Assembly: GCA_003584705.1 (NCBI GenBank)
Contig: AP018536.1
Coordinates: forward strand, 3,596,001-3,660,000
From: Lachnospiraceae bacterium GAM79
GTDB taxonomy: Bacteria; Bacillota; Clostridia; Lachnospirales; Lachnospiraceae
Length of the DNA: 64,000 bases
Reading direction: 5' to 3'
Shown: positions 9,196 through 19,820 of the stretch, piece after piece
Numbering within the stretch: the first letter of the stretch is position 1
Layout of the letters: each line of letters opens with the position of its first letter
Program-made: the position numbers and the translations under genes
The notes under the pieces: generated by a model
What the model saw: the letters and a program-made list of their open reading frames with translations, nothing else
Databases searched by the model: none
Told to the model about the DNA's origin: nothing

Positions 9196-10542
9196 TTACT
9201 GCATGATATCGCCAACACCATTATCCCGAATCACCTGCTGATACCAATAAAAGGAATCTTTCGGAATTCGCTGCTGTGATCTATAGTCCACATAAACTAA
9301 TCCAAATCTCGGGTCGCATCCTTCCGCCCACTCAAAATTATCTGTAAATGCCCATGCTGTATATCCTATCACAGGAATCCCATCATTCATTGCACGATAC
9401 AATTTACTCAGATAGCAATACATATAATCAACCCTCTGAGGGTCATGTACCTTACCGTCACTCATTACAAAATCAAGATTGGACATACCATTCTCCGTAA
9501 TCAGAATTGGAAGATGATATCGTTCATACAGGAATTTCGGAGACCAGTAAAGTACCTCGGGGGTAATCGCCCATCCTAACTGTGTACGTGGCATTCCGGG
9601 CCAGCCGAGATCGGGAGATTTTGCATCTGCATTATAATTGTTAGCAAAATAAATATTATACCCAAAAAAGTTCAACGGCTGGCAGATTACTTTCAAATCC
9701 TCTTGTGTCAAAACCTTTTCCAGATACTGTGGTGCTTTTCCCAAAATCATTGGATCTGCCCACCAGTTTACCGCCATAGAAAATCCCTTTTCAATATCAA
9801 ACATTTCATTTCTTGCTTTTTCGATTCCATCAGTCGTTTCATCATACGCCACAAAATTGCGTCCATTCAAGGCGAATCCAATCTGCGGATCTGCAAGTTT
9901 CGAACGTTCTCTAATAATTTTCACCGCATATCCGTGACATAATAATACATTCCTGCTGATGTAAGCCAGATCACTGAATCGTTGCTCTTTTGTCATCGTA
10001 TTTGTCTTAAACGGAGCTTGTCGACCTTCAAAATAACCGAACCCGATAAAGCATGCCGGCTCGTTGAACGTTATCCAATAACGCACTTTATCAGATAAAG
10101 CGTCTACCACAGTCTGAACATATTCTTTAAATTCATCAATAATCTGTGGATTCTCCCATCCTCCTTCGTTGTAAGCCCACATAGGAAGATCCCAATGATA
10201 CAAAGTACACAGCGGCTCAATCCCGGCACGACGCAGTTCGCCTGTCAGATCTCGATAAAACTGAAGTCCTTTTTCGTTGATAATACCTCTTTGAGGCATA
10301 ACTCTCGGCCAACTGACGGAAAACCGGTAACTCTTCAATCCCAGCTCTTTCATCAGAGCGATATCCTCTCTGTAACGATGATAATGATCACAAGCCTTAT
10401 CCCCATTTAGGTTCCGCTTGATGTGTCCATCTGCAGTAGCGTCCCAGATACTGTCGGTCTTACCATCCTCATTTCTGGCTCCCTCTATCTGGAAGGAAGC
10501 ACTGGCTGCTCCCCATAAAAAATTCTCCGGAAATAATTTCAT
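9196..10542 (-). CDS. GH1 family beta-glycosidase
   Basis: This 448-residue cytoplasmic enzyme has the GH1 fold. The acid/base lies in TFNEPACF (Glu161) and the nucleophile in LITENGMSN near residue 355; the N-terminus FPENFLWGAASASFQIEG is a family hallmark. It would hydrolyse beta-glucosides or related disaccharides; 6-phospho activity cannot be decided from sequence alone, but the operon has an ABC rather than a PTS transporter, which favours unphosphorylated substrates. The ATG at 10542 follows AGGAGG; a longer frame upstream overlaps the previous gene and is not used. It is the last gene of the operon. Confidence 0.92.
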   Translation of the reverse strand: MKLFPENFLWGAASASFQIEGARNEDGKTDSIWDATADGHIKRNLNGDKACDHYHRYREDIALMKELGLKSYRFSVSWPRVMPQRGIINEKGLQFYRDLTGELRRAGIEPLCTLYHWDLPMWAYNEGGWENPQIIDEFKEYVQTVVDALSDKVRYWITFNEPACFIGFGYFEGRQAPFKTNTMTKEQRFSDLAYISRNVLLCHGYAVKIIRERSKLADPQIGFALNGRNFVAYDETTDGIEKARNEMFDIEKGFSMAVNWWADPMILGKAPQYLEKVLTQEDLKVICQPLNFFGYNIYFANNYNADAKSPDLGWPGMPRTQLGWAITPEVLYWSPKFLYERYHLPILITENGMSNLDFVMSDGKVHDPQRVDYMYCYLSKLYRAMNDGIPVIGYTAWAFTDNFEWAEGCDPRFGLVYVDYRSQQRIPKDSFYWYQQVIRDNGVGDIMQ

Positions 10543-10564
10543 TTTCCTGTTCCTCCTGCTCTTG

Positions 10565-13228
10565 TTATTTTTTGTGATATAAATGTACTTCTCCGCATAA
10601 ACCGATCTGATTCTCCGGTTTCCAGTTCTCCTGTTTTCTCTTTGGTGGTATTCTCCGCTCCAATGTAGTAGCAACTTCGATTACAATCCGGTTTTTTCCT
10701 GTTATAAGTAACTTATCAATCTCATACCGATACGGTGGAATAATCTGGATTCCACAATCTGCTCCGTTTACAAATACTTGTACGGCTTCCCCTGCGTCAC
10801 TGATTTCTAAAACTGCATGTTGTATTTCTTCCGGTCTCAGTTCCACTTCCTGTTCATAACGAATCACACCGCCGAAATCCGGCATTTCCTTCTCTGCATG
10901 ATCTGGTAATTCTACCGCTACAGGCTGTTCAAATACAGGATAATGAATGCTATCGCACACCGAGCGTGTCCATCCTTTATTCAGATTTCTGCCTCCTGTT
11001 ACCGTATACGTCGATTGCTTTTTCAAACAGTCCGGGGTTTCCGTATCAAATATGATGATCCAACTTTTTCCGGGTTCTATCCGCACATTAAACTCTGTCG
11101 AATTTCCTTCTTTTAGCTGTAGCTCTTCCAGTTCATTTTCCCATGCATTATACCGATAGCATATCTCTCTTTTATCTGACAAGAGCACCGTGCCTTCATA
11201 TATCGTCGTTCCTTCATTCACAAGGTACAAGAGTTCCGGGTCTCCATGATACCTGTAACTGCGAATATCTTTATTCTCCGGAATCATCTGTATTTCCGGC
11301 ATCCTGTGCTTTCTCATGTACTCCAAAAGTTTCGTTACCGGCAATGTTTCTGCGTATTTGCGTATTTGTGACAACCTTTCCGCTTCACTATTACTGTCGA
11401 TCCAACTGCATATTCCTTTGGGATAGGCATTTAGGAATACACAGGGGAATCCCTGTTTTCCCAGTCGGATAACAGCTTCTGCCGTTTCCTTTGTTATATA
11501 ATCGGTCTGTGGAATAATGAAAATCTTATATTTCTGTGTATGGACCTGTAATCCGTCACTCAGATCCGTTTCATAACAACTGTCTGTAAAAATATCTGAC
11601 GGCAAGAAGTCAAATCCAATCTGTGCTTCCGTCAGAATTCTCGCCGGTTCCTGAATATACATGCATGTCATTCCCGTCCACTCGGCTTCGCCATGATACA
11701 AAATCGCCGCTTCGCTCTCATGATGTCCACCGTTTATCAGATTGCAGATACGATTCATATAATTCATCAGCACTCCAAAGTGACGGTATTGCGGATTATG
11801 TCCATGTGCATAAAAATGCGGTGGGCAGTCCTGATCCGGGAAATCCTTGGCCGAAAAAGCATGCGGAACAAAATGATTCACACCTCGAACCATAAAATGA
11901 TCCGCCAGATATGCCTCCAGTCTCACCCCTTCTTTCCAGCCATAATTTCCAAAAATTTCGCACATGGAGCGATCTTTTTTACGACGATCTATTGCTGCCG
12001 CGCTGGAAGCAAGACGCCCCAATGTGAAATGATAAAACACACCGTCACGCGGTGTCCCCAGATGAGAGACATAAGCAATATCTTCTCCCTGTGGTAATAC
12101 CTGTCCTCCAATATCATCTATTCCTGACATATCCTGTCCTGCCAGTCCGCGGAAATAGTGTCCCAGACTCGATCCGCAGCGAGCATGCTGGTTATTGTCT
12201 TCGATCAGGTGGCCTATGTATTCGACACCGTGTTTGTGACACCAGTCTCCTATCTGCCGGGAAAAATCCCTTTCCACGCATCTGGTAACTTTATCCATGT
12301 AACTGAAACGCACCTTGGCCGTCAGATTCTCATCAAATTCCCTTTCCCATAAAAGCGGCAGATATTTTGCATATTCCGTTCCAAACGTTTTCTCAAGATC
12401 CTGTGCAAGTTCCCTGCTCCAAGGTTGATCTTCCATCTGATAGATCTTCTGATCCATCTGATAGAGATGACCGTTCCCGATCTCCGGTTCATCCGAGAAA
12501 AATCCTGCAATGGTATCTCCGAAATCCTCTTGATAATGTGCATAGTGTGGCTCATACACAGCCTCGATCAGTGTATGACAGGCCTCCTCATCCAACATAT
12601 TCATGTAATTACGATGTGACCCACGATTTCTCGTCAGATGAAGTGCATATACTTTCCATTCTCCTTCCGTCGGTGCATACGCTATCTCTCCGTTTTTTTC
12701 CTCCAGCAATATCAGATCTTTCTCCACTGATCCGTTTTTCCGCACCGCTATTATCCCCAGTGTCTGATCTCCCGGGAATGTTTCAAATTCCATGTGAAAA
12801 TAATTCTCGATCCAGGATGGGACAAACGGTTCTGCTCTATCGTAGCTTGATCTCTTCCAGACTTTTCTTTCTCCCGGAGCCACCCTGTCCAACACTCGGT
12901 AGGTCAGGAACCATCTCTTGCAGGTGTCTGGTTTTTCCTCAATTTTTCCGTTACAATATCCTGTGGGGAAATGACTGTCATCCAGTATCCAGACCTTCAT
13001 TTTCCGTTTTCTTGCTTCCTCCAAAATAATGTCCATATCCCGCCACCAGCCGGCTCCCACAAAATCCGGATGTGGGCGGCTTTCTATACACACCGCGCGA
13101 ATATTTGCATCATAAATTACCTGCATGTATTTTCTCAGCACTGCTTCCGATTCACCGTGTTGCCAGAAAAAGGGGAAAATATAATTTTCCATCTCTCCAT
13201 GCAACAGGCTGTTTATTTTGGAATTCAT
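10565..13228 (-). CDS. Large putative glycoside hydrolase (GH106/GH2-like architecture)
   Basis: This 887-residue protein has no signal peptide and is probably cytoplasmic. The first 100 residues contain ESRPHPDF, a tryptophan-rich turn and WILDDSHFPTGY, which suggest a TIM-barrel sugar hydrolase. Possible acidic catalytic residues occur in FFSDEPEIGN and HLIEDNNQH. Residues around 780-880 look like a jelly-roll or GH2 sugar-binding fold (EVELRPEEIQHAVLEI). The closest families I can name are GH106-type alpha-L-rhamnosidases and uncharacterised relatives; this is recognition of style, not a proven assignment. AGGAGG precedes the start. Its neighbours suggest it trims imported plant oligosaccharides. 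Confidence 0.6.
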   Translation of the reverse strand: MNSKINSLLHGEMENYIFPFFWQHGESEAVLRKYMQVIYDANIRAVCIESRPHPDFVGAGWWRDMDIILEEARKRKMKVWILDDSHFPTGYCNGKIEEKPDTCKRWFLTYRVLDRVAPGERKVWKRSSYDRAEPFVPSWIENYFHMEFETFPGDQTLGIIAVRKNGSVEKDLILLEEKNGEIAYAPTEGEWKVYALHLTRNRGSHRNYMNMLDEEACHTLIEAVYEPHYAHYQEDFGDTIAGFFSDEPEIGNGHLYQMDQKIYQMEDQPWSRELAQDLEKTFGTEYAKYLPLLWEREFDENLTAKVRFSYMDKVTRCVERDFSRQIGDWCHKHGVEYIGHLIEDNNQHARCGSSLGHYFRGLAGQDMSGIDDIGGQVLPQGEDIAYVSHLGTPRDGVFYHFTLGRLASSAAAIDRRKKDRSMCEIFGNYGWKEGVRLEAYLADHFMVRGVNHFVPHAFSAKDFPDQDCPPHFYAHGHNPQYRHFGVLMNYMNRICNLINGGHHESEAAILYHGEAEWTGMTCMYIQEPARILTEAQIGFDFLPSDIFTDSCYETDLSDGLQVHTQKYKIFIIPQTDYITKETAEAVIRLGKQGFPCVFLNAYPKGICSWIDSNSEAERLSQIRKYAETLPVTKLLEYMRKHRMPEIQMIPENKDIRSYRYHGDPELLYLVNEGTTIYEGTVLLSDKREICYRYNAWENELEELQLKEGNSTEFNVRIEPGKSWIIIFDTETPDCLKKQSTYTVTGGRNLNKGWTRSVCDSIHYPVFEQPVAVELPDHAEKEMPDFGGVIRYEQEVELRPEEIQHAVLEISDAGEAVQVFVNGADCGIQIIPPYRYEIDKLLITGKNRIVIEVATTLERRIPPKRKQENWKPENQIGLCGEVHLYHKK

Positions 13229-13248
13229 AAACGCCTCCTCATCTGCTG

Positions 13249-14802
13249 TCAGTTCTCTTCCTGTTTGTATTTTTGTCTGTACTCGCTGGGTTTCATTCCT
13301 TCCACCCGTTCAAATGTCTGATTAAAATGGTTTACATCACTGTATCCCACCGCTTTACACACCTCATAAATATGCAGTTCCGTCTCTGCCAACAGCTTTT
13401 TGGCACGATCCACACGATAATCTGTCAGATACTTCTGATAGGTCATTCCGGTTTTTTTCTTAAACAATTGACTGAAATAGTAAGGATTAATATAAAATTT
13501 CCCGGATATGTCATTCAATGAAATATTCTGATTATAGTTTTGCCTGATGTACTCCTTTGCTTCTGCAATAACGTCTTTCTTTTTTGGCATATTATCTTTC
13601 AGCATAACTTCGTTGACACTGCTGACCATATTCATGATCCAGTTTTCCAACTGTTCCATTGTCTTGAATTTTTCAATACTCTTCAAAGTAAATAAATTCT
13701 TTCCAAAGTATTCATTCATCTGAAGTTGTGCCGTCGGTATGTTGTGTAATCCCAGAAGCACAATATTCAAGCTCAGTTTCTGCAATTCTGGAAGTGTCAA
13801 TGTATTCTCTGAAAGAATTCTGTGAAAAATTCCTTTCACGGTAATCCGGAAGCCATTCTGGTCAAAACGATCAATTCTATCCTTTAATTGCTCTGTCTCT
13901 TCTTCCGTAAGCAGTTCCGGCCGGTTTTCCATATTGCAAAGTTCTTCAAATAAAATAGCGGTTCCGCAGCCTTTCAAAATACGGTAATTGATAGCTACAC
14001 AAGCTTCCTCATATGCTTTAGGGAGATCTTCATACTCTTTATAAGTACTTCCGATTCCTATGCTGAACCGCCCTGCATCTTCCGTGTTTTGGATCATATA
14101 CTTTCCGACAAGCGTCTTCTTATCTTCCGTCGTAAAATTGTTTGCTCCGATGATTACCGCTGTTTGTGCATTCCCGATGTGGATGCTGTAAAGGAACTGT
14201 TCCCCCTGTAGAATCAAGCCTTCTACAGGCAGTATATTCTCCTCTTGATTTTCTGCAGCAAGTACCAGACAGGTATACTGACTGTAATTTTCTAAAACTC
14301 TCATTTTCTTCAGGAATTCTCCCACTTTATAGCGGCTGTCCGTACCACCTGTCAAGAAATCCCTCAATGCATAGTTACGCATATCATCATTCAATTTTCC
14401 CAAGGAATCCTGTGTCTTTCTCCTGGTTGCAATTTCTCCGCACACCCTGGTTATTGTCTCACTCAGTTCTTTCTCATCAACCGGTTTTGTGATAAAATCT
14501 CTGACTCCCAGTTCGATTGCCTTTTTTGCGTAGCTGAATTCTGCATATCCGCTTAATACAATAAACTCAGCTGAGCATCCTGCTTTTTTCAGTTCCCGGA
14601 TCATTTCCAATCCGTCCATTTCAGGCATTCTGATATCCGTAACAATAATATCCGGCTGCTCTGCGACGGCTTTCTCATATCCTTCTCTTCCGTCATGTGC
14701 CAGCAGAACCGGTCTGCACTCCGGATTATACTTTCCAGTCAAATAGGCAATTCCGGTTGCCTTTTCCTTTTCATCCTCAACAATCAATAACTTATATGCC
14801 AT
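13249..14802 (-). CDS. YesN-type response regulator with AraC-family DNA-binding domain
   Basis: This 517-residue protein has an N-terminal receiver domain (residues 3-120) with the phosphoacceptor Asp56 in IVTDIRMPEMDG. A middle region resembles the degenerate GGDEF-like or linker domain of YesN regulators. An AraC-type helix-turn-helix pair lies at about 410-515, ending HFNQTFERVEGMKPSEYR. It starts six bases after the end of the kinase gene, so the two are co-translated. It is expected to activate the surrounding sugar operon when the kinase senses its ligand. Confidence 0.93.
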   Translation of the reverse strand: MAYKLLIVEDEKEKATGIAYLTGKYNPECRPVLLAHDGREGYEKAVAEQPDIIVTDIRMPEMDGLEMIRELKKAGCSAEFIVLSGYAEFSYAKKAIELGVRDFITKPVDEKELSETITRVCGEIATRRKTQDSLGKLNDDMRNYALRDFLTGGTDSRYKVGEFLKKMRVLENYSQYTCLVLAAENQEENILPVEGLILQGEQFLYSIHIGNAQTAVIIGANNFTTEDKKTLVGKYMIQNTEDAGRFSIGIGSTYKEYEDLPKAYEEACVAINYRILKGCGTAILFEELCNMENRPELLTEEETEQLKDRIDRFDQNGFRITVKGIFHRILSENTLTLPELQKLSLNIVLLGLHNIPTAQLQMNEYFGKNLFTLKSIEKFKTMEQLENWIMNMVSSVNEVMLKDNMPKKKDVIAEAKEYIRQNYNQNISLNDISGKFYINPYYFSQLFKKKTGMTYQKYLTDYRVDRAKKLLAETELHIYEVCKAVGYSDVNHFNQTFERVEGMKPSEYRQKYKQEEN

Positions 14803-14807
14803 ATTGA

Positions 14808-16613
14808 TCAGCCTCTTTCCTGCTCCATATAAGGAATTCGAATTTCCACCACTGTTCCGTACTCATCACTTGATAAGATACTCAGCTTTCCTTCATTTCC
14901 ATAACGCAATCTGATCCGCTCTGCTATATTGCGAAGACCGATTCGATGAGAGTTTTGTGTTTCCTCGCTCTGTGATGTTTCCGACAATGCCTCCAGGCTG
15001 TGTCGTACTTCTTCCAGTCTCTCACCGGACATACCGGCACCATCATCCTGAATGGTAAACACCATAATATGTTCATCAACCAGTCTTCCTGATATAGATA
15101 TTTTGATCGGTATACCACTCTCTCTGCTTCCGTATTTGAATGAATTTTCAATGACCGGCTGGAACAGAATCGGCATGATACGTGCCTGACAGAGCTTCTG
15201 ATCCACATCCTCATGCAAAGTAATCACATTGTCAAAGCGGATATTCTGAAGGCAGATATAAGACCGAATATTGTCAAGTTCATCGTTTACTGTGTAATTC
15301 TTTTTATCACTGTCCAGGACATTACGAAACATTTTTGCCAGAATCTTAACCATATCGGCCACATCATCATCTCCGTTCAGGATAGCCTTAATGCGAATGG
15401 ATTCCAGGGTATTAAACAGAAAATGGGGATTAATCTGGGTACGAAGTGCCAGAAACTGTGCATTTTTCTGGCGTACACCTGCCTGATATATCTCCTCAAG
15501 CAGTGCTTCCATCTTACCGACCATATGATTATAGCTTTTTACCAGGCTTCCGAGTTCATCATTTCCAACTGTTTCCTCAATCAACTCATAGTTTCCATTT
15601 TCCAGTCTTTTCATACTACTCTGCAACTTCCGGATTAAATATACCATTTGTTTGCTGAATAAAACGGAAGCGGAAATAATGATTGCAATCAGAACCGCCA
15701 CCAGTATCCATGTCACCTTCTGGATAAAGCTGACACGCAGATACATCTTGCTCCTCGGGATCACAGTATTCACCTTAATTCCCAACTGTTTCGTCGTATC
15801 TTCTATTACGATATAATCGTCAGGGTTCTTTTCATAAAACAGCAGGCTTTCTTTGTCAATCTCGCTATAATGAGCTCTGCCGCTGGACAAATCAGAATCA
15901 TATATCAGTCCCCCCTGTGCATCTGTAATATTAATTTTGATATTATATTGATTGCGTTCCAGAAGAAACATATCACTCAATTTGATAATACTGGACGGAG
16001 CAAGGTCTATCAGTATCATCCCGGCATATTTTCCGTTTACACCGTATACACGACGTCCAAATGTAACCAATATCTGATCTCTGTTTCTATCATAATAAGA
16101 GCAGTCATGCAACGGTGTCAGAAACAGAACTTCCGAATTCTCCTGTTCTTTTAAAAACCAGTCCTGCCGCAACAATTCTTCACAACTCAAAGATCTTCCG
16201 GTACGATCATACTGAAAATATCCGCCTTCCTCATTCATGATCGTCACAGACTGAATTTCACTTTCCATCGTCATCAGTCTCATTACCAGTTCACGATAAA
16301 ACAGTTTATTCTCTATTCTCTGTGATATCGGAATCTCTGTGTCCAGACGATCCATCAGACCTTCATTCACCAGCAGAGATTTTGTAAGCGCATCATAATC
16401 GCTGATAAACCCATTCATGTCAGAAGCTATTTGTGAACTGAAAATAGATGCAGTTTCCTCCATGGCGGATTCCAGACTATTAGCGGAAATATGATATAGT
16501 ACAAAGCTCATAACCAACAATGGCATCACACTGACCATCGAGAACACAAGAATCAATTTTGTCGCTATATTCAGGTTGTTCCACATTTTCTTCATTGTCA
16601 TCACACCGCCCAT
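14808..16613 (-). CDS. YesM-type sensor histidine kinase
   Basis: This 601-residue membrane kinase has one N-terminal membrane helix (near 15-40), an extracellular Cache-like sensor of about 240 residues, a second helix near 300-320, a HAMP linker, and a His_kinase domain with QINPHFLFNTLESIRI, whose histidine near 395 is phosphorylated. The HATPase domain carries DDGAGMS and GIGLRN-like motifs. The start could be any of three close ATG/GTG codons; the first is listed. It pairs with the adjacent YesN-type regulator and probably senses a sugar or a ligand-loaded binding protein. Confidence 0.92.
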   Translation of the reverse strand: MGGVMTMKKMWNNLNIATKLILVFSMVSVMPLLVMSFVLYHISANSLESAMEETASIFSSQIASDMNGFISDYDALTKSLLVNEGLMDRLDTEIPISQRIENKLFYRELVMRLMTMESEIQSVTIMNEEGGYFQYDRTGRSLSCEELLRQDWFLKEQENSEVLFLTPLHDCSYYDRNRDQILVTFGRRVYGVNGKYAGMILIDLAPSSIIKLSDMFLLERNQYNIKINITDAQGGLIYDSDLSSGRAHYSEIDKESLLFYEKNPDDYIVIEDTTKQLGIKVNTVIPRSKMYLRVSFIQKVTWILVAVLIAIIISASVLFSKQMVYLIRKLQSSMKRLENGNYELIEETVGNDELGSLVKSYNHMVGKMEALLEEIYQAGVRQKNAQFLALRTQINPHFLFNTLESIRIKAILNGDDDVADMVKILAKMFRNVLDSDKKNYTVNDELDNIRSYICLQNIRFDNVITLHEDVDQKLCQARIMPILFQPVIENSFKYGSRESGIPIKISISGRLVDEHIMVFTIQDDGAGMSGERLEEVRHSLEALSETSQSEETQNSHRIGLRNIAERIRLRYGNEGKLSILSSDEYGTVVEIRIPYMEQERG

Positions 16614-16628
16614 AGATTATTCGCTGTT

Positions 16629-18062
16629 CTATTCTAAAGAGATTTCAAGCATATCCAACATTCCCCGTCCGTGATATTCCAACATCAAAGTACCAATACC
16701 TCTCCATTCTTTTATATCGGTTTGGTTCTTTTCCCAGTCTTCTGACGGTGTCACAAGAATACGCCCTATCTCCTTATCATTTTCCTGTATTCTAACACAA
16801 ATCTCTCCTTTTGCGCATCCTCTGGTCGTTATCGTTATCTTTTTCAGGTCATCGAATTGAAAATATTTATACCCTGCGCATCCTCCGTCTTCTATGCAGG
16901 TAATGTATTGCTTGGGCGCTGCATTTTCATCTTGTATCTCATCCGGATTTTTATCCGGAGCATCCTGTGTCACATAGGGCTGCGCATTGCTGTCCGGCCT
17001 GGATATCTCAGGTTCTAATTTTCCATGCAGTATGCATGCTATGGACGCAGGATATGTACCTTTTTCCAGCGGAGCTCCGTTGAATCCCTGTGATGTCATC
17101 TCTGCCTGTTGAAACCTGCCATCCGGCAACATAACTAACTCTTCAACGCAGGCTTGTCTTGAAAACTGTGTCTTATTAGTAGGTCTATGATAAAAGACGT
17201 ACCATTTACCATTGATCTGCTCAATACTTCCATGATTGTTTCCCCACATGATCTGTATCCGGTTCTTATCCTGTTCTTCTATTACGCCGGAGTTATCGGA
17301 CAGTACTCCTGCATAACGATACTCACGATCCGGTTTTTCACTTATGGCATAGCATAATTCTCTCGACCGAACAGAAGAATAAATCAAATAGTACTTTCCG
17401 TTTATCTTCCTGACAGAACTTGCTTCAAAAAACTCATGTCCCTCAAATCCGGTATCCTTTGCTTTTCCCAATATTGGAAGCAGAATTCTTGGTTCTTCTA
17501 TGACTGTAAGCATATCGTCACTTAATTCCATGACACAGGAATTTTTAGGTGTTTTCCCTATATCCTTCTCTGTCTTTGGACCATTTCCTGAATACAGGTA
17601 AATTTTACTGTCTTCATCTATAAAAACACCGGGATCAAACTGCCAGATATCCCCTTCCCGTTTTCCGATCCATTGTCCTTTTTTATCCTGCACAATTCCA
17701 TAGAATTGATATTGTCCTGCAGGTTCATTGCATACAGCTACACCGATTGCCTCTCCGTCACCGTCCGGGCAATAATATAAATAGTATCTTCCATCCTTGC
17801 CTCTTGCGACATCCGGTGCCCAGATTTGTCTGTTACCATCCGGCATTCTTGGATCCTGGCTGCTCCGGTAGATAATGCCTTCGTATCTCCATTCCTTTAG
17901 GTCATGAACATTGGCAGACCAACAGACATAATCGTTCATGCAATACTTATTTCCGCCAAACCCGTCATGGCTTCCGTATAGATAAACCCTGTCACCAAAT
18001 ACATGTGGTTCTCCGTCCGGAATATATTCCCACAAAGGCAGATATGGATTATAGCTCTGCAT
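16629..18062 (-). CDS. GH43 family glycosidase (xylosidase/arabinofuranosidase type)
   Basis: This 477-residue protein begins with the GH43 five-bladed propeller. IPDGEPHVFGDRVYLYGSHD near residues 14-33 holds the likely catalytic base Asp16, IWAPDV is at 80-85, FDPGVFIDED follows, and GHEFFEASS near 210 holds the likely acid Glu. The last 120 residues look like a CBM6-type sandwich. There is no signal peptide, so it probably acts on imported oligosaccharides. AGGAG precedes the ATG. It is preceded by a strong hairpin that separates it from the binding-protein gene. Confidence 0.9.
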   Translation of the reverse strand: MQSYNPYLPLWEYIPDGEPHVFGDRVYLYGSHDGFGGNKYCMNDYVCWSANVHDLKEWRYEGIIYRSSQDPRMPDGNRQIWAPDVARGKDGRYYLYYCPDGDGEAIGVAVCNEPAGQYQFYGIVQDKKGQWIGKREGDIWQFDPGVFIDEDSKIYLYSGNGPKTEKDIGKTPKNSCVMELSDDMLTVIEEPRILLPILGKAKDTGFEGHEFFEASSVRKINGKYYLIYSSVRSRELCYAISEKPDREYRYAGVLSDNSGVIEEQDKNRIQIMWGNNHGSIEQINGKWYVFYHRPTNKTQFSRQACVEELVMLPDGRFQQAEMTSQGFNGAPLEKGTYPASIACILHGKLEPEISRPDSNAQPYVTQDAPDKNPDEIQDENAAPKQYITCIEDGGCAGYKYFQFDDLKKITITTRGCAKGEICVRIQENDKEIGRILVTPSEDWEKNQTDIKEWRGIGTLMLEYHGRGMLDMLEISLE

Positions 18063-18086
18063 TCTTTTGTACTCCTGTTTCTACAA

Positions 18087-18120
18087 AGGAGTCCTGGGGA
18101 AATAAACTCTCAGGACTCCT
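18087..18120 (-). terminator. Intercistronic hairpin after the binding-protein gene
   Basis: A perfect 10-bp stem, AGGAGTCCTG with CAGGACTCCT, lies between the binding-protein gene and the GH43 gene. There is no T-run, so partial termination or protection of the upstream message from 3' decay is more likely than full stop. This would explain higher binding-protein output. Confidence 0.6.
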
Positions 18121-18137
18121 CATCTTCTTGCAGAATA

Positions 18138-19715
18138 TTACTGTGCTTTTTTTGCGTACCACTCTCTTGCTTTCTCAGTTACTTCCGTTCCACCGGTGGC
18201 ATACCATTTTTCTACAAATTCATCAAACTTATCAATGGAGTATTCTCCGGTGATAATCTTGGTAGCATATTCAATATATAAAGTCCGGTTAGCAATATCC
18301 GGATAATCAGAAGTAATCGATTCCGGCATACCGTCCCCAGCAAAACTCTTTACATATTTCTGGTTTTCCTGAACATTCTCAATTGCCTGAGATACTGCCC
18401 ATGCTCTGTCATCTGTTAACTGGGAAGACAGTACATTCACTTGGAAATCAATGGTTGCAATTTGGTTGAAAGGTACTAATACCAAATTCTGCTGCGTGGA
18501 TGGATCATCCGGCAGACGAACGGATTCCCCGTTTACCACTTCACTGTGCATACCTTCCACACCATTATAAAATTTCATCCACAGATCCTGGTTTCCATAA
18601 GCATCTAATACTTTCATGATTCTGTCAATCTTCGCTTCATCATCCGTATTTGCTACAACAAATCCTCCGCCGTTCATCTGATGCATTGTATAATATCCTT
18701 CATATCCGGGTGCTGAAATGGCAGGTAATACAGCGATTTCCGGTTTTACTCCGGTACCATTATAAATATTTTCCGCATAATTATAGCATTCCTGAGGCAA
18801 ATGTTCCCAAATACCAACCACACCTGAATTGATTTTACCGTCCCACGCAGCCTTATCATTCAGAAAAGTCTCTGGGTCGAGCAATCCTTCTGCATATAAC
18901 CCGGACATCCACTCCAGACAATCTCGCATATTCTTGGTTACTGCAGAGTAAGTAAGTTCTCCATCATAAATATCCCACTGAGGATATCCTTCCCACATTG
19001 CAATTCCGTACTGTCCAAACAACTGTCCCATCCATCTTGCTTCTGCACGACCACCTGTAGGGATTTCATCTGCCACCCCATTGCCATTGGGATCATCGTT
19101 TTTAAATGCTCTGAGTACTTCTACAAACTCTTCCTGGGTTGTGGGCATGTCCAGACCGAGATTATCCAGCCAGTCCTTACGAATCATAGCGCCATTTCTT
19201 CCGTAACTCATAACCTGCGGAATCACATAGATGCGGTTTTGCCCGGTCGGATCATTCGCTTTTACTGCGTCCCAGACATCCTCCGGAATGCTCTCCCACA
19301 AATGAGGTGCTTTTTCAGGCAACAGATCTGTCAGATCCAGTAATGCTCCATTCGCAATTAATTCTGTCTCTACACCATTCCAGGGAGTAAACATATCCGG
19401 CATATCTCCGGCAGCAATTCTGAGATTCAACTGCTCCAAATAGGTTTCTCCACCATTCCACTCTACATAAGGCTGTACAATCCCGACACCTATGATATCT
19501 TTATAAAAATTATACAGTTCACTTCCTGCTTCCACCGGAAGGTATCCATTGTTGGTGCTCCAGATTTCAATATCCTCATCTGTAGAAGCCTCTGCCGTCT
19601 GTTCTGTTGCTTCTGTGCTCTTAGAATCAGCACTTCCACACCCCGACAACATTGACATCACCATCACCGATGCCAGCGTTGCACTCATTAGTTTCTTTGC
19701 ATACCTTTTTTTCAT
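18138..19715 (-). CDS. ABC transporter sugar-binding lipoprotein (LplA/YtcQ type)
   Basis: This 525-residue extracellular solute-binding protein has a lipoprotein signal with lipobox LSGC, the lipidated Cys being residue 26, followed by a Ser/Thr/Glu-rich linker. The body is typical of the large LplA-type family 1 binding proteins that serve CUT1 transporters without their own ATPase. It lies directly downstream of two matching permease genes and upstream of glycosidases, so it probably delivers a plant oligosaccharide. The exact ligand cannot be read from the sequence. Confidence 0.92.
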   Translation of the reverse strand: MKKRYAKKLMSATLASVMVMSMLSGCGSADSKSTEATEQTAEASTDEDIEIWSTNNGYLPVEAGSELYNFYKDIIGVGIVQPYVEWNGGETYLEQLNLRIAAGDMPDMFTPWNGVETELIANGALLDLTDLLPEKAPHLWESIPEDVWDAVKANDPTGQNRIYVIPQVMSYGRNGAMIRKDWLDNLGLDMPTTQEEFVEVLRAFKNDDPNGNGVADEIPTGGRAEARWMGQLFGQYGIAMWEGYPQWDIYDGELTYSAVTKNMRDCLEWMSGLYAEGLLDPETFLNDKAAWDGKINSGVVGIWEHLPQECYNYAENIYNGTGVKPEIAVLPAISAPGYEGYYTMHQMNGGGFVVANTDDEAKIDRIMKVLDAYGNQDLWMKFYNGVEGMHSEVVNGESVRLPDDPSTQQNLVLVPFNQIATIDFQVNVLSSQLTDDRAWAVSQAIENVQENQKYVKSFAGDGMPESITSDYPDIANRTLYIEYATKIITGEYSIDKFDEFVEKWYATGGTEVTEKAREWYAKKAQ

Positions 19716-19820
19716 ACCTTTCCACCTCGTTCTTTCTTTTGGTAATTCTATTTTATCAGCTCCTATTTCTTTTGAAATATGGGCTTTTTAGTTCTTACTC
19801 TGTGTTTCTTTAGTTTTTAT

